Below the pieces are notes generated by a model. The model ran no database searches. It was not told the origin of the DNA and saw only the letters and a program-made list of their open reading frames with translations. Shown here one piece after another: positions 1-8,447 of a stretch of 38,439 bases of DNA (the stretch's first letter is position 1; each line of letters starts with the position of its first letter). Source of the stretch: an uncultured Oscillospiraceae bacterium (GTDB taxonomy: Bacteria > Bacillota > Clostridia > Oscillospirales > Acutalibacteraceae); assembly GCA_900546265.1 (NCBI GenBank), contig URCA01000035.1, positions 1-38,439 on the forward strand, in the 5' to 3' direction. Position numbers and translations under genes: made by a program.

Positions 1-20
1 GGCTTTTTTATTATATATGT

Positions 21-1007
21 TTATGTATATTCCAGCAGCGCCAGAGGCGCGGGGAGGGCCAGGGCGCTCACCGGGGGGCACAGACGGCCCGCCCGGAGGG
101 GAAGCGCCGTCACCGCATGGCTCCGCTCGTTGGCGGCCAGAAGGAACCGTTCGTCCGCCGTCAGCAGGATGTCCCGGGGCCAAGCCCCTCCGCAAGGGAC
201 GGCCTGCGTCAGCCGCAGTGCCTCGCCCTCCGCTTCAAACACCGTAATCACGTCGGCCCCCCGGTTGGACACGAACACACGGCGGCCGTCCCGGCTGACG
301 CGGATGGCGGCGGGATAGTTTTCCGCCGGCCGCATCTCCGCCGGCAGGGCCGGCACGGTCTGAAGCACGTGAAACCGCCCCGGTTCATAGGCCAGCGCCG
401 TCACGGTGGAAGCCAGCTCGTTGACGCACCAGGCGAAGCGCCCGTCCGGCGAAAACGCCAAATGACGCGGCCCGCTCCCGGCGGGCAGAGCCGTACGGTT
501 TTTCAGCCGCAGCTCCGCATCCAGCAGCAGCAGGCTGTCGCTGCCCAAATCCACCGCCGCGAGAAATTCCCCGTCGGGGGTGAACGCCACTTGATGGATG
601 TGCGCCGCCTCCTGCCGATCCCTGTGAGGGCCTTGTCCCTCGAAAACGGCCAAGCGGCGCGTCTCCCCTTCCAACAGCGCCGCGCTGCCGGTGCCATAAT
701 TGGCGCACCATACCCGGCCGCCCCGGGCCGCCAGATGGCAGGCCTCCACCCCTCCGGTGGAACGCAGCTCCCCGTGGGGCCGCAGCCGGCCGTCCTTTTC
801 CTGGGGGAAGGCCGTCAAAGCGCTGTCTCCCCCGCAGCCCTCCGGCGCCAGCAGCAGCGTCAGCAGCTTCCCGCCGTCCATGGCCATATACATGGGCCGG
901 TCGGCCGTCGCCATCTGCCGCAGGGACAGTGTCCCCTCCTCCGTCCCGTCCAGCACCGCGATGCCGCCCTGGCGGGAGCAGCACGCGGCATATAGGCAAT
1001 AAGCCAT
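21..1007 (-). CDS. Lactonase family beta-propeller protein (6-phosphogluconolactonase-like)
   Basis: 328 residues, no signal peptide, so cytoplasmic. Repeated blades with the lactonase-family signature are visible: HQVAFTPDGEFLAAVDLGSDS, PRHLAFSPDGRFAWCVNE, AIRVSRDGRRVFVSNRGAD and RDILLTADERFLLAANERS, each a propeller strand set. Proteins of this family (YkgB/Pgl type) hydrolyse sugar lactones such as 6-phosphogluconolactone; the exact substrate cannot be read here. The start at 1007 (MAYCLYAACC) is chosen because it follows AAGAGGGG at a good distance; the frame is open 41 codons further upstream but that part lies inside the AraC gene. It begins 22 bases after the AraC stop, so the two form an operon. 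The gene ends at the window edge, where GGCTTTTTT looks like half of a terminator cut by the window boundary. Confidence 0.88.
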   Translation of the reverse strand: MAYCLYAACCSRQGGIAVLDGTEEGTLSLRQMATADRPMYMAMDGGKLLTLLLAPEGCGGDSALTAFPQEKDGRLRPHGELRSTGGVEACHLAARGGRVWCANYGTGSAALLEGETRRLAVFEGQGPHRDRQEAAHIHQVAFTPDGEFLAAVDLGSDSLLLLDAELRLKNRTALPAGSGPRHLAFSPDGRFAWCVNELASTVTALAYEPGRFHVLQTVPALPAEMRPAENYPAAIRVSRDGRRVFVSNRGADVITVFEAEGEALRLTQAVPCGGAWPRDILLTADERFLLAANERSHAVTALPLRAGRLCPPVSALALPAPLALLEYT

Positions 1008-1029
1008 GACGAACCCCTCTTTTCGTATC

Positions 1030-1818
1030 TTATTTTCGTTCCTGCCGGTAGGCGCGGGGCGTCGTCCCGCAGACTTTGAGAAAGGTGCGGTTAAAGGTGC
1101 GCGGATTGTCAAACCCGCAGGCGTAGACAATTTCCATCACCGGCCGATCGGTGCGCGCCAGCAGCTCCTGGGCGCGCTGTATCCGCAGCGCCGCGACATA
1201 GGCCGAAAACCCCATGCCCAGCCTGCCGGAAAACAGGCGGGACGTCTGGCAAGGGCTGAGCCCCAGGGCGTGCGATACATCCGCCAAGGAAAGCGGCTGA
1301 CAAAAATGGCCGTTGACATAATCCACCGCCCGATAGGTCAACTCCTGATAGGCCGCGTCGGTGTTTGGCTTCAACTCCAGCCGGTTCCACAGCAAGGCGA
1401 GCAGCAGCTGGAGATACGCCCGGCAGACCGGCGTGTCCCCGCCCCGCCCATGCCGCAGCAAATGGCGGAAAGCCACCGGCACCTCGTCCAGCTCTTCCAC
1501 AGACAGGAACGGGCAGCGCGGATGCCGGCTGACAAGGGCGCGGGCATAGTCCCCCGCCTGGGCCGGCTTGGCGATCAGCAGGTGCACCAGATGGCCGTCC
1601 TCCCCGTCCGCGTGCGCGTATCCGTGCAGAACATGCGGGAAAATCACGGCCAGCTCCCTCGGCCGCAGGACGGCCGTGTCGTCCCCCACCGTCACGCGGA
1701 TAGTCCCCCGCTCCACATACAGGATTTCCAGGGACTCGTGAAGATGGAGGGGATAGGCCATATCGCAGGACGAAAACATCCGGATATCCGTCTCTTGGCT
1801 CTCGTACCAGGGGTGCAT
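1030..1818 (-). CDS. AraC family transcriptional regulator
   Basis: 262 residues. The N-terminal part is a cupin-like sugar-sensing domain (HLHESLEILYVERGTIRVTVGDD, about residues 25-50). The C-terminal hundred residues hold the two helix-turn-helix motifs of the family, with LSLADVSHALGLSPCQTSRLF as the first and the signature region ending in FDNPRTFNRTFLKVCGTTPRAYR. ATG 1818 is preferred to the far upstream ATG (1986) because the additional 56 residues are unlike the family and would run over the plus-strand promoter. It is transcribed away from the ThuA/oxidoreductase pair, an arrangement in which AraC proteins usually control the divergent genes as well as their own; that role is inferred. 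Confidence 0.9.
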   Translation of the reverse strand: MHPWYESQETDIRMFSSCDMAYPLHLHESLEILYVERGTIRVTVGDDTAVLRPRELAVIFPHVLHGYAHADGEDGHLVHLLIAKPAQAGDYARALVSRHPRCPFLSVEELDEVPVAFRHLLRHGRGGDTPVCRAYLQLLLALLWNRLELKPNTDAAYQELTYRAVDYVNGHFCQPLSLADVSHALGLSPCQTSRLFSGRLGMGFSAYVAALRIQRAQELLARTDRPVMEIVYACGFDNPRTFNRTFLKVCGTTPRAYRQERK

Positions 1819-1892
1819 GATCCGCCCCGCCTTCCATGTGCAACAAATGTCCAAATTCCTTACGCTTTTGTCCTGTATTTTATCACTTCCCC

Positions 1893-1901
1893 TGCTATAA
1901 T
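1893..1901 (+). promoter_or_regulatory. Extended -10 promoter for the ThuA operon
   Basis: TGCTATAAT is a perfect extended -10 (TGn plus TATAAT at 1896-1901). No good -35 lies 17 bases upstream, which fits extended -10 or activator-dependent use, plausibly by the divergent AraC protein. Transcription from about 1908 would give a leader of roughly 155 bases before the ThuA start. Confidence 0.6.
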
Positions 1902-1945
1902 GCAAGTAAAGACCATATTGGTTAGGAATTTTGGAGGAGAAGCTT

Positions 1946-2041
1946 ATCGTTAAGCCGGTGCAGGCCCTGCGGGTGATACGGATCATCGATCTGGCCTTTG
2001 TCTCCCAGGGGCAGGGCGCGGGCCTGCCCTGCGATATTTAA
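1946..2041 (+). other. Possible leader peptide ORF in the ThuA 5' leader
   Basis: A strong GGAGGAG (1933-1939) sits in the leader with no downstream ATG. The frame opening at ATC 1946, six bases after it, runs 31 codons to TAA 2039-2041 with GC-rich third positions like real genes here. An in-frame TTG at 1931 or GTG at 1958 are other possible starts. The stop lies 21 bases before the ThuA ATG. No family is recognised; it may be a regulatory leader ORF or chance. Confidence 0.25.
2011..2032 (+). promoter_or_regulatory. Leader hairpin before the ThuA gene
   Basis: Arms GCAGGGC (2011-2017) and GCCCTGC (2026-2032) pair perfectly over an 8-base loop, inside the possible leader ORF and 19 bases ahead of the ThuA ribosome site AGGAGG (2051-2056). 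There is no T run, so this is not a terminator. Confidence 0.4.
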
Positions 2042-2062
2042 TGCCATGTAAGGAGGACACGT

Positions 2063-2785
2063 ATGAAACAAGCTCTCATTTTCCAAGGTGGCTGGGACGG
2101 TCACGAGCCGCAGCTCACCTCCCGCCGTTTCGCGGGCCTGCTGGAGGAAGCCGGCTTCGCCGTAACAGTCTCCGACACCCTGGACTGCCTGGCCGATCTC
2201 GATCGCCTGCGGGAGATGGATTTGCTGGTGGCCTGCTGGACCATGGGGGAAATCCCTGGAGACTACACCCGCAACGTCGCCAAAGCGGTGGGCGAGGGGG
2301 TGGGGCTGGCCGGCTGCCACGGAGGGATGTGCGACTCCTTCCGGCAGGATACCGAGTGGCAGTTCATCACCGGCGGCCAGTGGGTCAGCCATCCCGGCGG
2401 GGACGGCCAGACCTACAGGGTCAATATTCGCTCCGGCAGCAGCCCCATCGTGGAGGGGCTGGAGGATTTCGAGGTGTGCAGCGAGCACTATTATCTCCAT
2501 GTGGATCCCGCCATCGAGGTGCTGGCCACCACCCGCTTCCCTCTGGTGAATTATTACCACATTTCCAATAAGCCGGTGGATATGCCGGTCGCCTGGACGA
2601 AATTCTGGGGCAACGGCCGGGTGTTTTATACCTCTCTGGGCCATCACGACGACGTATTCGACCGCTCTCCGACCGCCCAGGAGCTGATGCGCCGTGGCAT
2701 GCTGTGGGCGGCCGCCGGCCGGGCCTTCGCCCGGGACCATGGACTGACCGCCGAGCGGTTTGAAAACAGCGCCAAAATGTATTGA
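2063..2785 (+). CDS. ThuA domain-containing protein
   Basis: 240 residues, cytoplasmic, with the glutamine-amidotransferase-like ThuA fold. MKQALIFQGGWDGHEP opens the first strand, GEGVGLAGCHGGMCDSF (around residue 80-95) matches the conserved GxHG turn of the family, and the C-terminal VAWTKFWGNGRVFYTSLGHHDD is the typical ThuA end. ThuA proteins occur in trehalose and sucrose utilisation operons of rhizobia and beside Gfo/Idh oxidoreductases in gut bacteria; their biochemical role is unsettled. The start has a perfect AGGAGG seven bases upstream. It is followed 14 bases later by the oxidoreductase gene, so the two are co-transcribed and probably act in the same sugar pathway. Confidence 0.9.
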   Translation: MKQALIFQGGWDGHEPQLTSRRFAGLLEEAGFAVTVSDTLDCLADLDRLREMDLLVACWTMGEIPGDYTRNVAKAVGEGVGLAGCHGGMCDSFRQDTEWQFITGGQWVSHPGGDGQTYRVNIRSGSSPIVEGLEDFEVCSEHYYLHVDPAIEVLATTRFPLVNYYHISNKPVDMPVAWTKFWGNGRVFYTSLGHHDDVFDRSPTAQELMRRGMLWAAAGRAFARDHGLTAERFENSAKMY

Positions 2786-2799
2786 CGGGAGAGGGCATT

Positions 2800-3909
2800 A
2801 TGGAAAAAGTACGCATCGGCGTCGTGGGCGTCGGCGCCATCAGCGGCATCTATCTGGAGAACATCACCGCCCGGTTCCGGGAGCTGGAAATCGTGGGCGT
2901 CTGCGATTTGATCGACGAACGGACGCGGACGGCCGTGGAAAAGTACCGCATTCCCAAGCAATACCCCACCATGCACGACCTGTTTGCCGATCCCGCGGTG
3001 GACATTGTGCTGAACCTGACCCGTCCTTACGAGCATTTCGAGGTGTCCCGCGCGGCCCTGCTGGCCGGCAAGCATGTGTACAGCGAAAAGCCCCTGGCCG
3101 CCGATCTCGCGGAGGGCCGGGAGCTGGTGCGGCTCGCGGAGGAAAAGGGGCTGCTGCTCGGCGGCGCGCCCGATACCTTCCTGGGGGCCGGGCTGCAAAC
3201 CTGCCGCCGCCTGATCGACGACGGCTATATCGGGGAGCCGGTGGGGGCCGCGGCCTTCATGATCTGCCGTGGACATGAAAGCTGGCATTCCGATCCCGAT
3301 TTCTACTACCAGCGGGGCGGCGGCCCACTCTTTGACATGGGGCCCTATTATCTGACGGCTCTGGTGAACCTGCTCGGCGGCGTGTCCATGGTCTCCGGGA
3401 TGGCCCGCGCCTCCTTTCCCGAGCGGCTGATCACCAGCCAGCCGCACCGCGGCGAAACCATCCACGTCCACGTGCCCACCCATGTGGCCGGCCTGCTGCA
3501 ATTCGCCAGCGGGGCGGTGGGCACCCTGTTCACCACCTTTGACGTCCACTATTGGGGGCAGGCGCGCCTGGAGGTTTACGGCGCGGAGGGCACGCTGGTG
3601 TGCCCCGATCCCAACGGCTTCGGCGGCCCTGTCGAGCTATACCGTCCGGAGGACGGCACCCGGCGGGAGCTGCCTCTCCTATTCCCTTACGCGGAGAACA
3701 GCCGGGCCCTCGGCCTGGCTGACATGGCCAAGGCGCTGCGCACCGGCCGGGCGTTCCGCGCGGACTGTCAGCAGACCTTCCACGTCCTGGAAATCATGGA
3801 GTCTCTTTATAAGAGCAGTCAAGAGCAGCGCTTCGTCCCCCTGACCTCCGCCTATACCCGGCGGGAGCCGATGCGCACCGGCCTTCTCGACGGCATTCTG
3901 GACGATTAG
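2800..3909 (+). CDS. Gfo/Idh/MocA family oxidoreductase
   Basis: 369 residues. The N-terminal Rossmann fold carries GVVGVGAISG near residue 8 for NAD(P) binding. The family's EKP motif is at 96-98 (YSEKPLA), with the lysine that contacts substrate and cofactor. The C-terminal alpha/beta domain contains FDMGPYYLTALVNLLGG, the place where many members have DxGxHxxD; here the histidine position is tyrosine. Such enzymes oxidise or reduce sugars, inositols or their derivatives; the substrate is not determinable. ATG 2800 is used because GGGAGAGGG lies just upstream; a TTG at 2782 in frame overlaps the ThuA stop. A strong terminator follows at 3992. Confidence 0.92.
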   Translation: MEKVRIGVVGVGAISGIYLENITARFRELEIVGVCDLIDERTRTAVEKYRIPKQYPTMHDLFADPAVDIVLNLTRPYEHFEVSRAALLAGKHVYSEKPLAADLAEGRELVRLAEEKGLLLGGAPDTFLGAGLQTCRRLIDDGYIGEPVGAAAFMICRGHESWHSDPDFYYQRGGGPLFDMGPYYLTALVNLLGGVSMVSGMARASFPERLITSQPHRGETIHVHVPTHVAGLLQFASGAVGTLFTTFDVHYWGQARLEVYGAEGTLVCPDPNGFGGPVELYRPEDGTRRELPLLFPYAENSRALGLADMAKALRTGRAFRADCQQTFHVLEIMESLYKSSQEQRFVPLTSAYTRREPMRTGLLDGILDD

Positions 3910-3991
3910 GCCCTTCAAGCTTTTCCGGCTTGCCGCAGCGGCCTTTTCGGCAGAATCCTCTGTCGGCCGCCCGGATAATTATCATGGAAAC

Positions 3992-4026
3992 ACGGCTGCA
4001 CCCGTGACAGGTGCGGCCGTTTTTTA
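3992..4026 (+). terminator. Rho-independent terminator after the oxidoreductase gene
   Basis: ACGGCTGCACC and GGTGCGGCCGT form an 11-pair stem (one T-G pair) with loop CGTGACA, followed by six T. It closes the ThuA/oxidoreductase operon. The 82 bases between the stop codon and this hairpin hold nothing recognisable. Confidence 0.9.
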
Positions 4027-4089
4027 AAATATTTTTCCAAATTTTTGAAAATTCTCCTGTCAGAAGAACAGAAAACCGCTGGAAAATTT

Positions 4090-4095
4090 TATAAT
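4090..4095 (+). promoter_or_regulatory. Probable -10 element of the surface-protein operon
   Basis: TATAAT lies 44 bases before the start codon in an AT-rich stretch. The sequence 17 bases upstream (AACAGA) is a poor -35, and TTGAAA at 4045-4050 is too far away, so only the -10 can be called. ACTACG is repeated at 4096 and 4109 just downstream, function unknown. Confidence 0.4.
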
Positions 4096-4139
4096 ACTAC
4101 GGAGAATAACTACGTCATTTTATAGGGGGGACGATACAT

Positions 4140-7100
4140 ATGAAACGCATTAAAAAGGGGCTTGCGTTTTTCTTGGCGACATGGATATGGATGCTGGCGC
4201 TCCCTGTCGGGACTTTATCAGCGATGGAAAATACCGCGGAATTTCTGGGCGGAGACGGGACGGAGGAGAGTCCGTATCTCATTTCAAACAAAACGCATTT
4301 GAACAATGTGCGGAACCATCTGGACGCACATTTTTTGATGGTCGCGGATATTGAATTTAACGAGGCGGATTTTGCCCAGGGAGGGGAGTTTTATAACGGA
4401 GGGCAGGGCTGGGAGCCGATTGGGGCAGATCGATATTTTACAGGCGTATTTGACGGGGATGGTCACATCGTTGATGGCCTAGCTTGTTACCGTAGCGGAA
4501 CAGGAGGGATTTGTGCCGGATTGTTTGGTTTTAATAAAGGGGAAATCAAAAATCTTGGTCTCATAGATTGTGATGTATCTGCCAAATCTAAATCTTATCC
4601 TACTACTCCGGATGCTTATGCAGGCGGGATCGTGGGATATAATACAAGTTATGGTACGATCAGCAATTGCTACAATACTGGAAATGTGAGTGCCACTTTT
4701 TTTCATTCAAGCGATCGAATTGACTTTCCCAGAACTCATGCTGGGGGAATTGCAGGAGAAAATTATGGAAAAATCAGCAATTGCTATAACATTGGTAGCG
4801 TAAACGCTACTTTGTCCACTTCTTTCCATTCTCACAGTGACCAATTCGAAGCCCATGCAGGCGGAATCGTGGGGTATAATACAAGTTATGGCACGATCGG
4901 CAATTGCTACAATATCGGCAGTGTGGATGCCACTGTTTTTTATTCACCGGATCGTTTCACTTCCAGTGCCTATGCAGGCGGGATCGCGGGGGGGAATGGA
5001 TACGGAACACTAGGCGAAGATTGTTATTATCTGAATGTGGCTTCCAAAGTCGGCGTTGGTACCGGAGAGGATAATACAGTTTCCTGTACGATGGAACAAA
5101 TGAGATCACAGGCTACCTTTTCGGGTTTTGACTTTGATGCCATCTGGACAATGTCTGGAAATGAAACGTATCCTTATCCAGAACTACAAAAGATGTTCCA
5201 TGCTGATGTTCAAGAGGAAAATGTCACAGAATTTAACGGCGGGACAGGGGCGCAATATGCCCCTTATCTTATTGCCAATAAAGAACACCTGAATAATGTG
5301 CGGAACCATTTGGGTGCATATTTTAAAATGGTGGCGGACATTCATTTTACCACAGACGACTTTGCCGAAAACGGTTTTTTTTACAATGACGGCCAGGGCT
5401 GGGAGCCGATTGGAACAAGTGAAAACCCGTTCTTTGGCGTCTTTGATGGCGCTAATCATACCATTCATGGATTAGAAATAAGCATTTCGGACAAGAATCC
5501 TGTTTTTGTAGGACTGTTTGGTTGTAATACAGGAATTATTCGAAACGTAGGCATGGTGGACGGTACTGTGAGCGCTGCTGTTTCGTCTGCATATGCCTAC
5601 ATGAACTCCTATGTGGGCGGGATCGCTGGTTATAACCGGGAGGGAACCATCAGCAATTGCCATAACACGGGAAGCATAGGTGTCTCAGTTTCGTTTTCGT
5701 CTTCTAATACCTCCAGCAGTGCACACGCTCATGTAGGTGGAATTGCTGGCTATAGTCTGGCGGGAACAATCGACAATTGCTACAATACCGGAAGGGTAAG
5801 CACTACCGTTTCATCCACATCTCCCGATGTGATCTCTGCATGCGCTCCCTATATAGGCGGGATCACAGGATATAATCAGGGCAGCACCATTAGTGAGTGC
5901 TACAATACCGGGAATGTGAGCTCTTCTGTTTTTTCTGAATATTTAGGGAGGTATACGTCAGCAGAGACCGGTGGAATTGCAGGGATCAGCCGGGGAACGA
6001 TCCGCAATTGCTACAATATCGGTAGCGTGTTCAGTAATACTGGCGATGTAGGTGGGATCGCAGGGGAAAATCAGAGCGGCGGAACAATTTGTGATTGTTA
6101 CAATACTGGCAGCACGACAGGGCCAGGATTTTATATAGCCGGGATTGCAGGACGGAATGGCGATGGAAAAGCCGTCAGAAATTGTTATTATCTTAATATT
6201 ATCTCTCAAGGCGTCACTGGCGACGACTTCACGACTTCCTGTTCAATGGAACAAATAAAACAGGAAAGTACTTTTATAGACTTTAACTTTGACCTTGTCT
6301 GGACGATGATTGGGAACAAGGATTATCTTTGCCCAGAGTTGATGAGTGTGCCCATGATTTTTGAAAAATCGCTCGTTTCCATCTCACTAAGGCAGAATCC
6401 AACCAAGGTGGAATACATTGAGGAGACCGCTTTTGATCCCGCCGGCGGTTGGCTCACTCTCACCTACAACAATGGAACCGGTGAGGAGATCGCCCTTACT
6501 TTGGATATGGTGAGCGGTTTTGATAATACCAGGATTGGCAAGCAGATACTAACCATTACTTATCAAGGGAAAACCACCGCCTTTGAAGTAACCATAATAG
6601 CCAAATCTCTCACTAAAATTGAGGTAAGCCCGCCGACCAAAACGGAATACCTCGAAGGCAAGGACGAACTGAATGTCACCGGCGGAAAGGTCACCGTTTA
6701 TTACAACAACGGTTCCTCCGAAATCATTGATCTAACTCTTGATATGGTAACCGGATTCGATAATACCCGAGTGGGGACGCAAAAATTGACTGTCACCTAC
6801 AAGTGGGGAAAGGCGACCTTTGAGGTGGAGATCACTAAGAAGTCGGTCGAGCGTATCGAGGTGACTCATCCGATCAAAAACGAATACTTGGAAGGGGATG
6901 AATTCGACGCATCCGGCATGGTGGTTACCGCCCACTATAATAACGATACCTCGGAGGTGGTGACGGATTACGGCATCGGCGGCTACGATTCCGCGCCCGG
7001 GGCTAAGATCATTACGGTTACCTATGGCGGAAAAACAGCAACTTTTGAGGTGACGGTGCGGGCCAAGACGCTGACGGAAATTCGAGTGACGAAGCAGCCA

Positions 7101-8432
7101 GCTAAGCGAACCTATCTGGAAGGGGATGCTTTTGATTCGGCGGGGATGGAAATTACCGCTTACTACGACAACGGCACCTCGGAGGTGGTGACGGACTATG
7201 GTATCAGCGGTTACGACTCCACACCGGGCGTCAAGCGGCTCACTGTGACCTATGGGGGCAAGACGGCGGCTTTGGAGGTGACGGTGCGGGGCAAGGCGCT
7301 GGTGTCGATTGCGGTCACTAAGAACCCGGATCAAATGACCTATGTGGAAGGAACCGCGCTGGATACGACGGGGATGGAACTGACCCTGGTATTTGATAAC
7401 GGGACAAAAGAAGTCCTCGCCACCGGCTGGACGGAAACCTATGATTTCAGCCAGCCGGGAAGGCAGGAGGTGCGAATTGACTGCCGTGGGAAAACAACGA
7501 CGCTGACGGTGATGGTCCTATCCAAAACCCTTACCGGAATTGCCGTATCCCGGCTGCCGAACAAGCTGACGTATATCGAAGGGAATGCCTTCAGCGCGGC
7601 CGGAATGGAAGTCACGGCTTATTACGACAACAACACCTCGGAAATCGTTACCGATCGGGTAACGATTCAAGGGTACGATTCCGCGCCCGGCATCAAAACC
7701 ATGGCGATTTCTTATCAAGGGAAAGAGACCTCTTTCACCGTAACGGTGGAGGCTAAAAAACCGGTGTCCATCGCGTGGAAGGCCAAGCCGAACAAGACCG
7801 TCTATTTTGTCGGGGAGGAGCTTTCCTTGAGCGGTGCGGTCATCCTCATTCGCTACAACAACGGCACCACGGCGGAACAAAAGCTGGAGGGCTCCTGGGG
7901 GGCGGATCAGTACAACCCCAACCAAATCGGGACACAGACGATTTCTATTCGGTATCAGGAGACGCCGCCCATTTCCTTCACGGTGACGGTGAAAAGCCGC
8001 GTCCCCTCGTCCATCACCAGCGGCACATACAGTGTCGGCGGCGGATTCCTCAGCAAAGTCGGAGCGGGCACCACGGCGGCGCAGCTGCTGGGCGGCATCA
8101 ACGAAAAAGATTACTACAAGGTGTACAAGGGGAACACGGAGGTGACCGGGAACGCTTTGGTGGGCACCGGCATGGCGGTGAAGTTGCTGGACGGCGGGAC
8201 GGTTAAGCAGACAGCGGCGGTTGTGGTGACCGGAGATACCAACGGCGACGGGCAGATTACCATCACCGACATGCTGGCGGTCAAGGCGCATGTGCTGAAA
8301 AAGAGCGCCCTTGCCGGGGCGGCGGCGAAGGCAGCGGACACCAGCGGGGACAAAGCCATATCCATTACCGACTTCATTCAAATCAAGGCGCACATTCTGG
8401 GTAAGGATAAGATTCAGCCCCGGGCGTGCTGA
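4140..8432 (+). CDS. Secreted GLUG/Ig-like repeat protein with C-terminal dockerin
   Basis: 1430 residues, secreted: basic N-terminus, hydrophobic core and likely cleavage after TLSA (residue 28). Two long modules follow, about 30-355 and 360-735, each opening with the same block (HLNNVRNHL, then GQGWEPIG, then GVFDG) and continuing with GLUG-type repeats such as GGIVGYNTSYGTISNCYNTG. Residues about 742-1287 are seven Ig-like domains of about 78 residues, each with a YxEG turn, a tyrosine-asparagine-asparagine strand and a VTYGGK-like end. The C-terminus is a dockerin: two calcium loops, DTNGDGQITITD from residue 1366 and DTSGDKAISITD from 1400, each followed by a KAHxLxK helix. The role is presumably adhesion or surface structure; no catalytic domain is seen. 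GGGGGG at 4125-4130 supports the start. Bases about 4500-6400 are clearly more AT-rich than the 3' third, suggesting a mosaic origin. The partner gene follows 15 bases later. Confidence 0.9.
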   Translation: MKRIKKGLAFFLATWIWMLALPVGTLSAMENTAEFLGGDGTEESPYLISNKTHLNNVRNHLDAHFLMVADIEFNEADFAQGGEFYNGGQGWEPIGADRYFTGVFDGDGHIVDGLACYRSGTGGICAGLFGFNKGEIKNLGLIDCDVSAKSKSYPTTPDAYAGGIVGYNTSYGTISNCYNTGNVSATFFHSSDRIDFPRTHAGGIAGENYGKISNCYNIGSVNATLSTSFHSHSDQFEAHAGGIVGYNTSYGTIGNCYNIGSVDATVFYSPDRFTSSAYAGGIAGGNGYGTLGEDCYYLNVASKVGVGTGEDNTVSCTMEQMRSQATFSGFDFDAIWTMSGNETYPYPELQKMFHADVQEENVTEFNGGTGAQYAPYLIANKEHLNNVRNHLGAYFKMVADIHFTTDDFAENGFFYNDGQGWEPIGTSENPFFGVFDGANHTIHGLEISISDKNPVFVGLFGCNTGIIRNVGMVDGTVSAAVSSAYAYMNSYVGGIAGYNREGTISNCHNTGSIGVSVSFSSSNTSSSAHAHVGGIAGYSLAGTIDNCYNTGRVSTTVSSTSPDVISACAPYIGGITGYNQGSTISECYNTGNVSSSVFSEYLGRYTSAETGGIAGISRGTIRNCYNIGSVFSNTGDVGGIAGENQSGGTICDCYNTGSTTGPGFYIAGIAGRNGDGKAVRNCYYLNIISQGVTGDDFTTSCSMEQIKQESTFIDFNFDLVWTMIGNKDYLCPELMSVPMIFEKSLVSISLRQNPTKVEYIEETAFDPAGGWLTLTYNNGTGEEIALTLDMVSGFDNTRIGKQILTITYQGKTTAFEVTIIAKSLTKIEVSPPTKTEYLEGKDELNVTGGKVTVYYNNGSSEIIDLTLDMVTGFDNTRVGTQKLTVTYKWGKATFEVEITKKSVERIEVTHPIKNEYLEGDEFDASGMVVTAHYNNDTSEVVTDYGIGGYDSAPGAKIITVTYGGKTATFEVTVRAKTLTEIRVTKQPAKRTYLEGDAFDSAGMEITAYYDNGTSEVVTDYGISGYDSTPGVKRLTVTYGGKTAALEVTVRGKALVSIAVTKNPDQMTYVEGTALDTTGMELTLVFDNGTKEVLATGWTETYDFSQPGRQEVRIDCRGKTTTLTVMVLSKTLTGIAVSRLPNKLTYIEGNAFSAAGMEVTAYYDNNTSEIVTDRVTIQGYDSAPGIKTMAISYQGKETSFTVTVEAKKPVSIAWKAKPNKTVYFVGEELSLSGAVILIRYNNGTTAEQKLEGSWGADQYNPNQIGTQTISIRYQETPPISFTVTVKSRVPSSITSGTYSVGGGFLSKVGAGTTAAQLLGGINEKDYYKVYKGNTEVTGNALVGTGMAVKLLDGGTVKQTAAVVVTGDTNGDGQITITDMLAVKAHVLKKSALAGAAAKAADTSGDKAISITDFIQIKAHILGKDKIQPRAC

Positions 8433-8447
8433 CGGAGGAAAACGAAT

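Noticed and set aside
4600..6150. CRISPR-like repeats in the GLUG region
   Set aside because: The repeats are in frame, vary in length and encode protein repeats; there is no constant repeat with unique spacers.
7518..8393. Long minus-strand frame opposite the Ig-like and dockerin region
   Set aside because: Arginine/histidine-rich and without family features; it is the mirror of the repeat-rich GC-biased coding strand.
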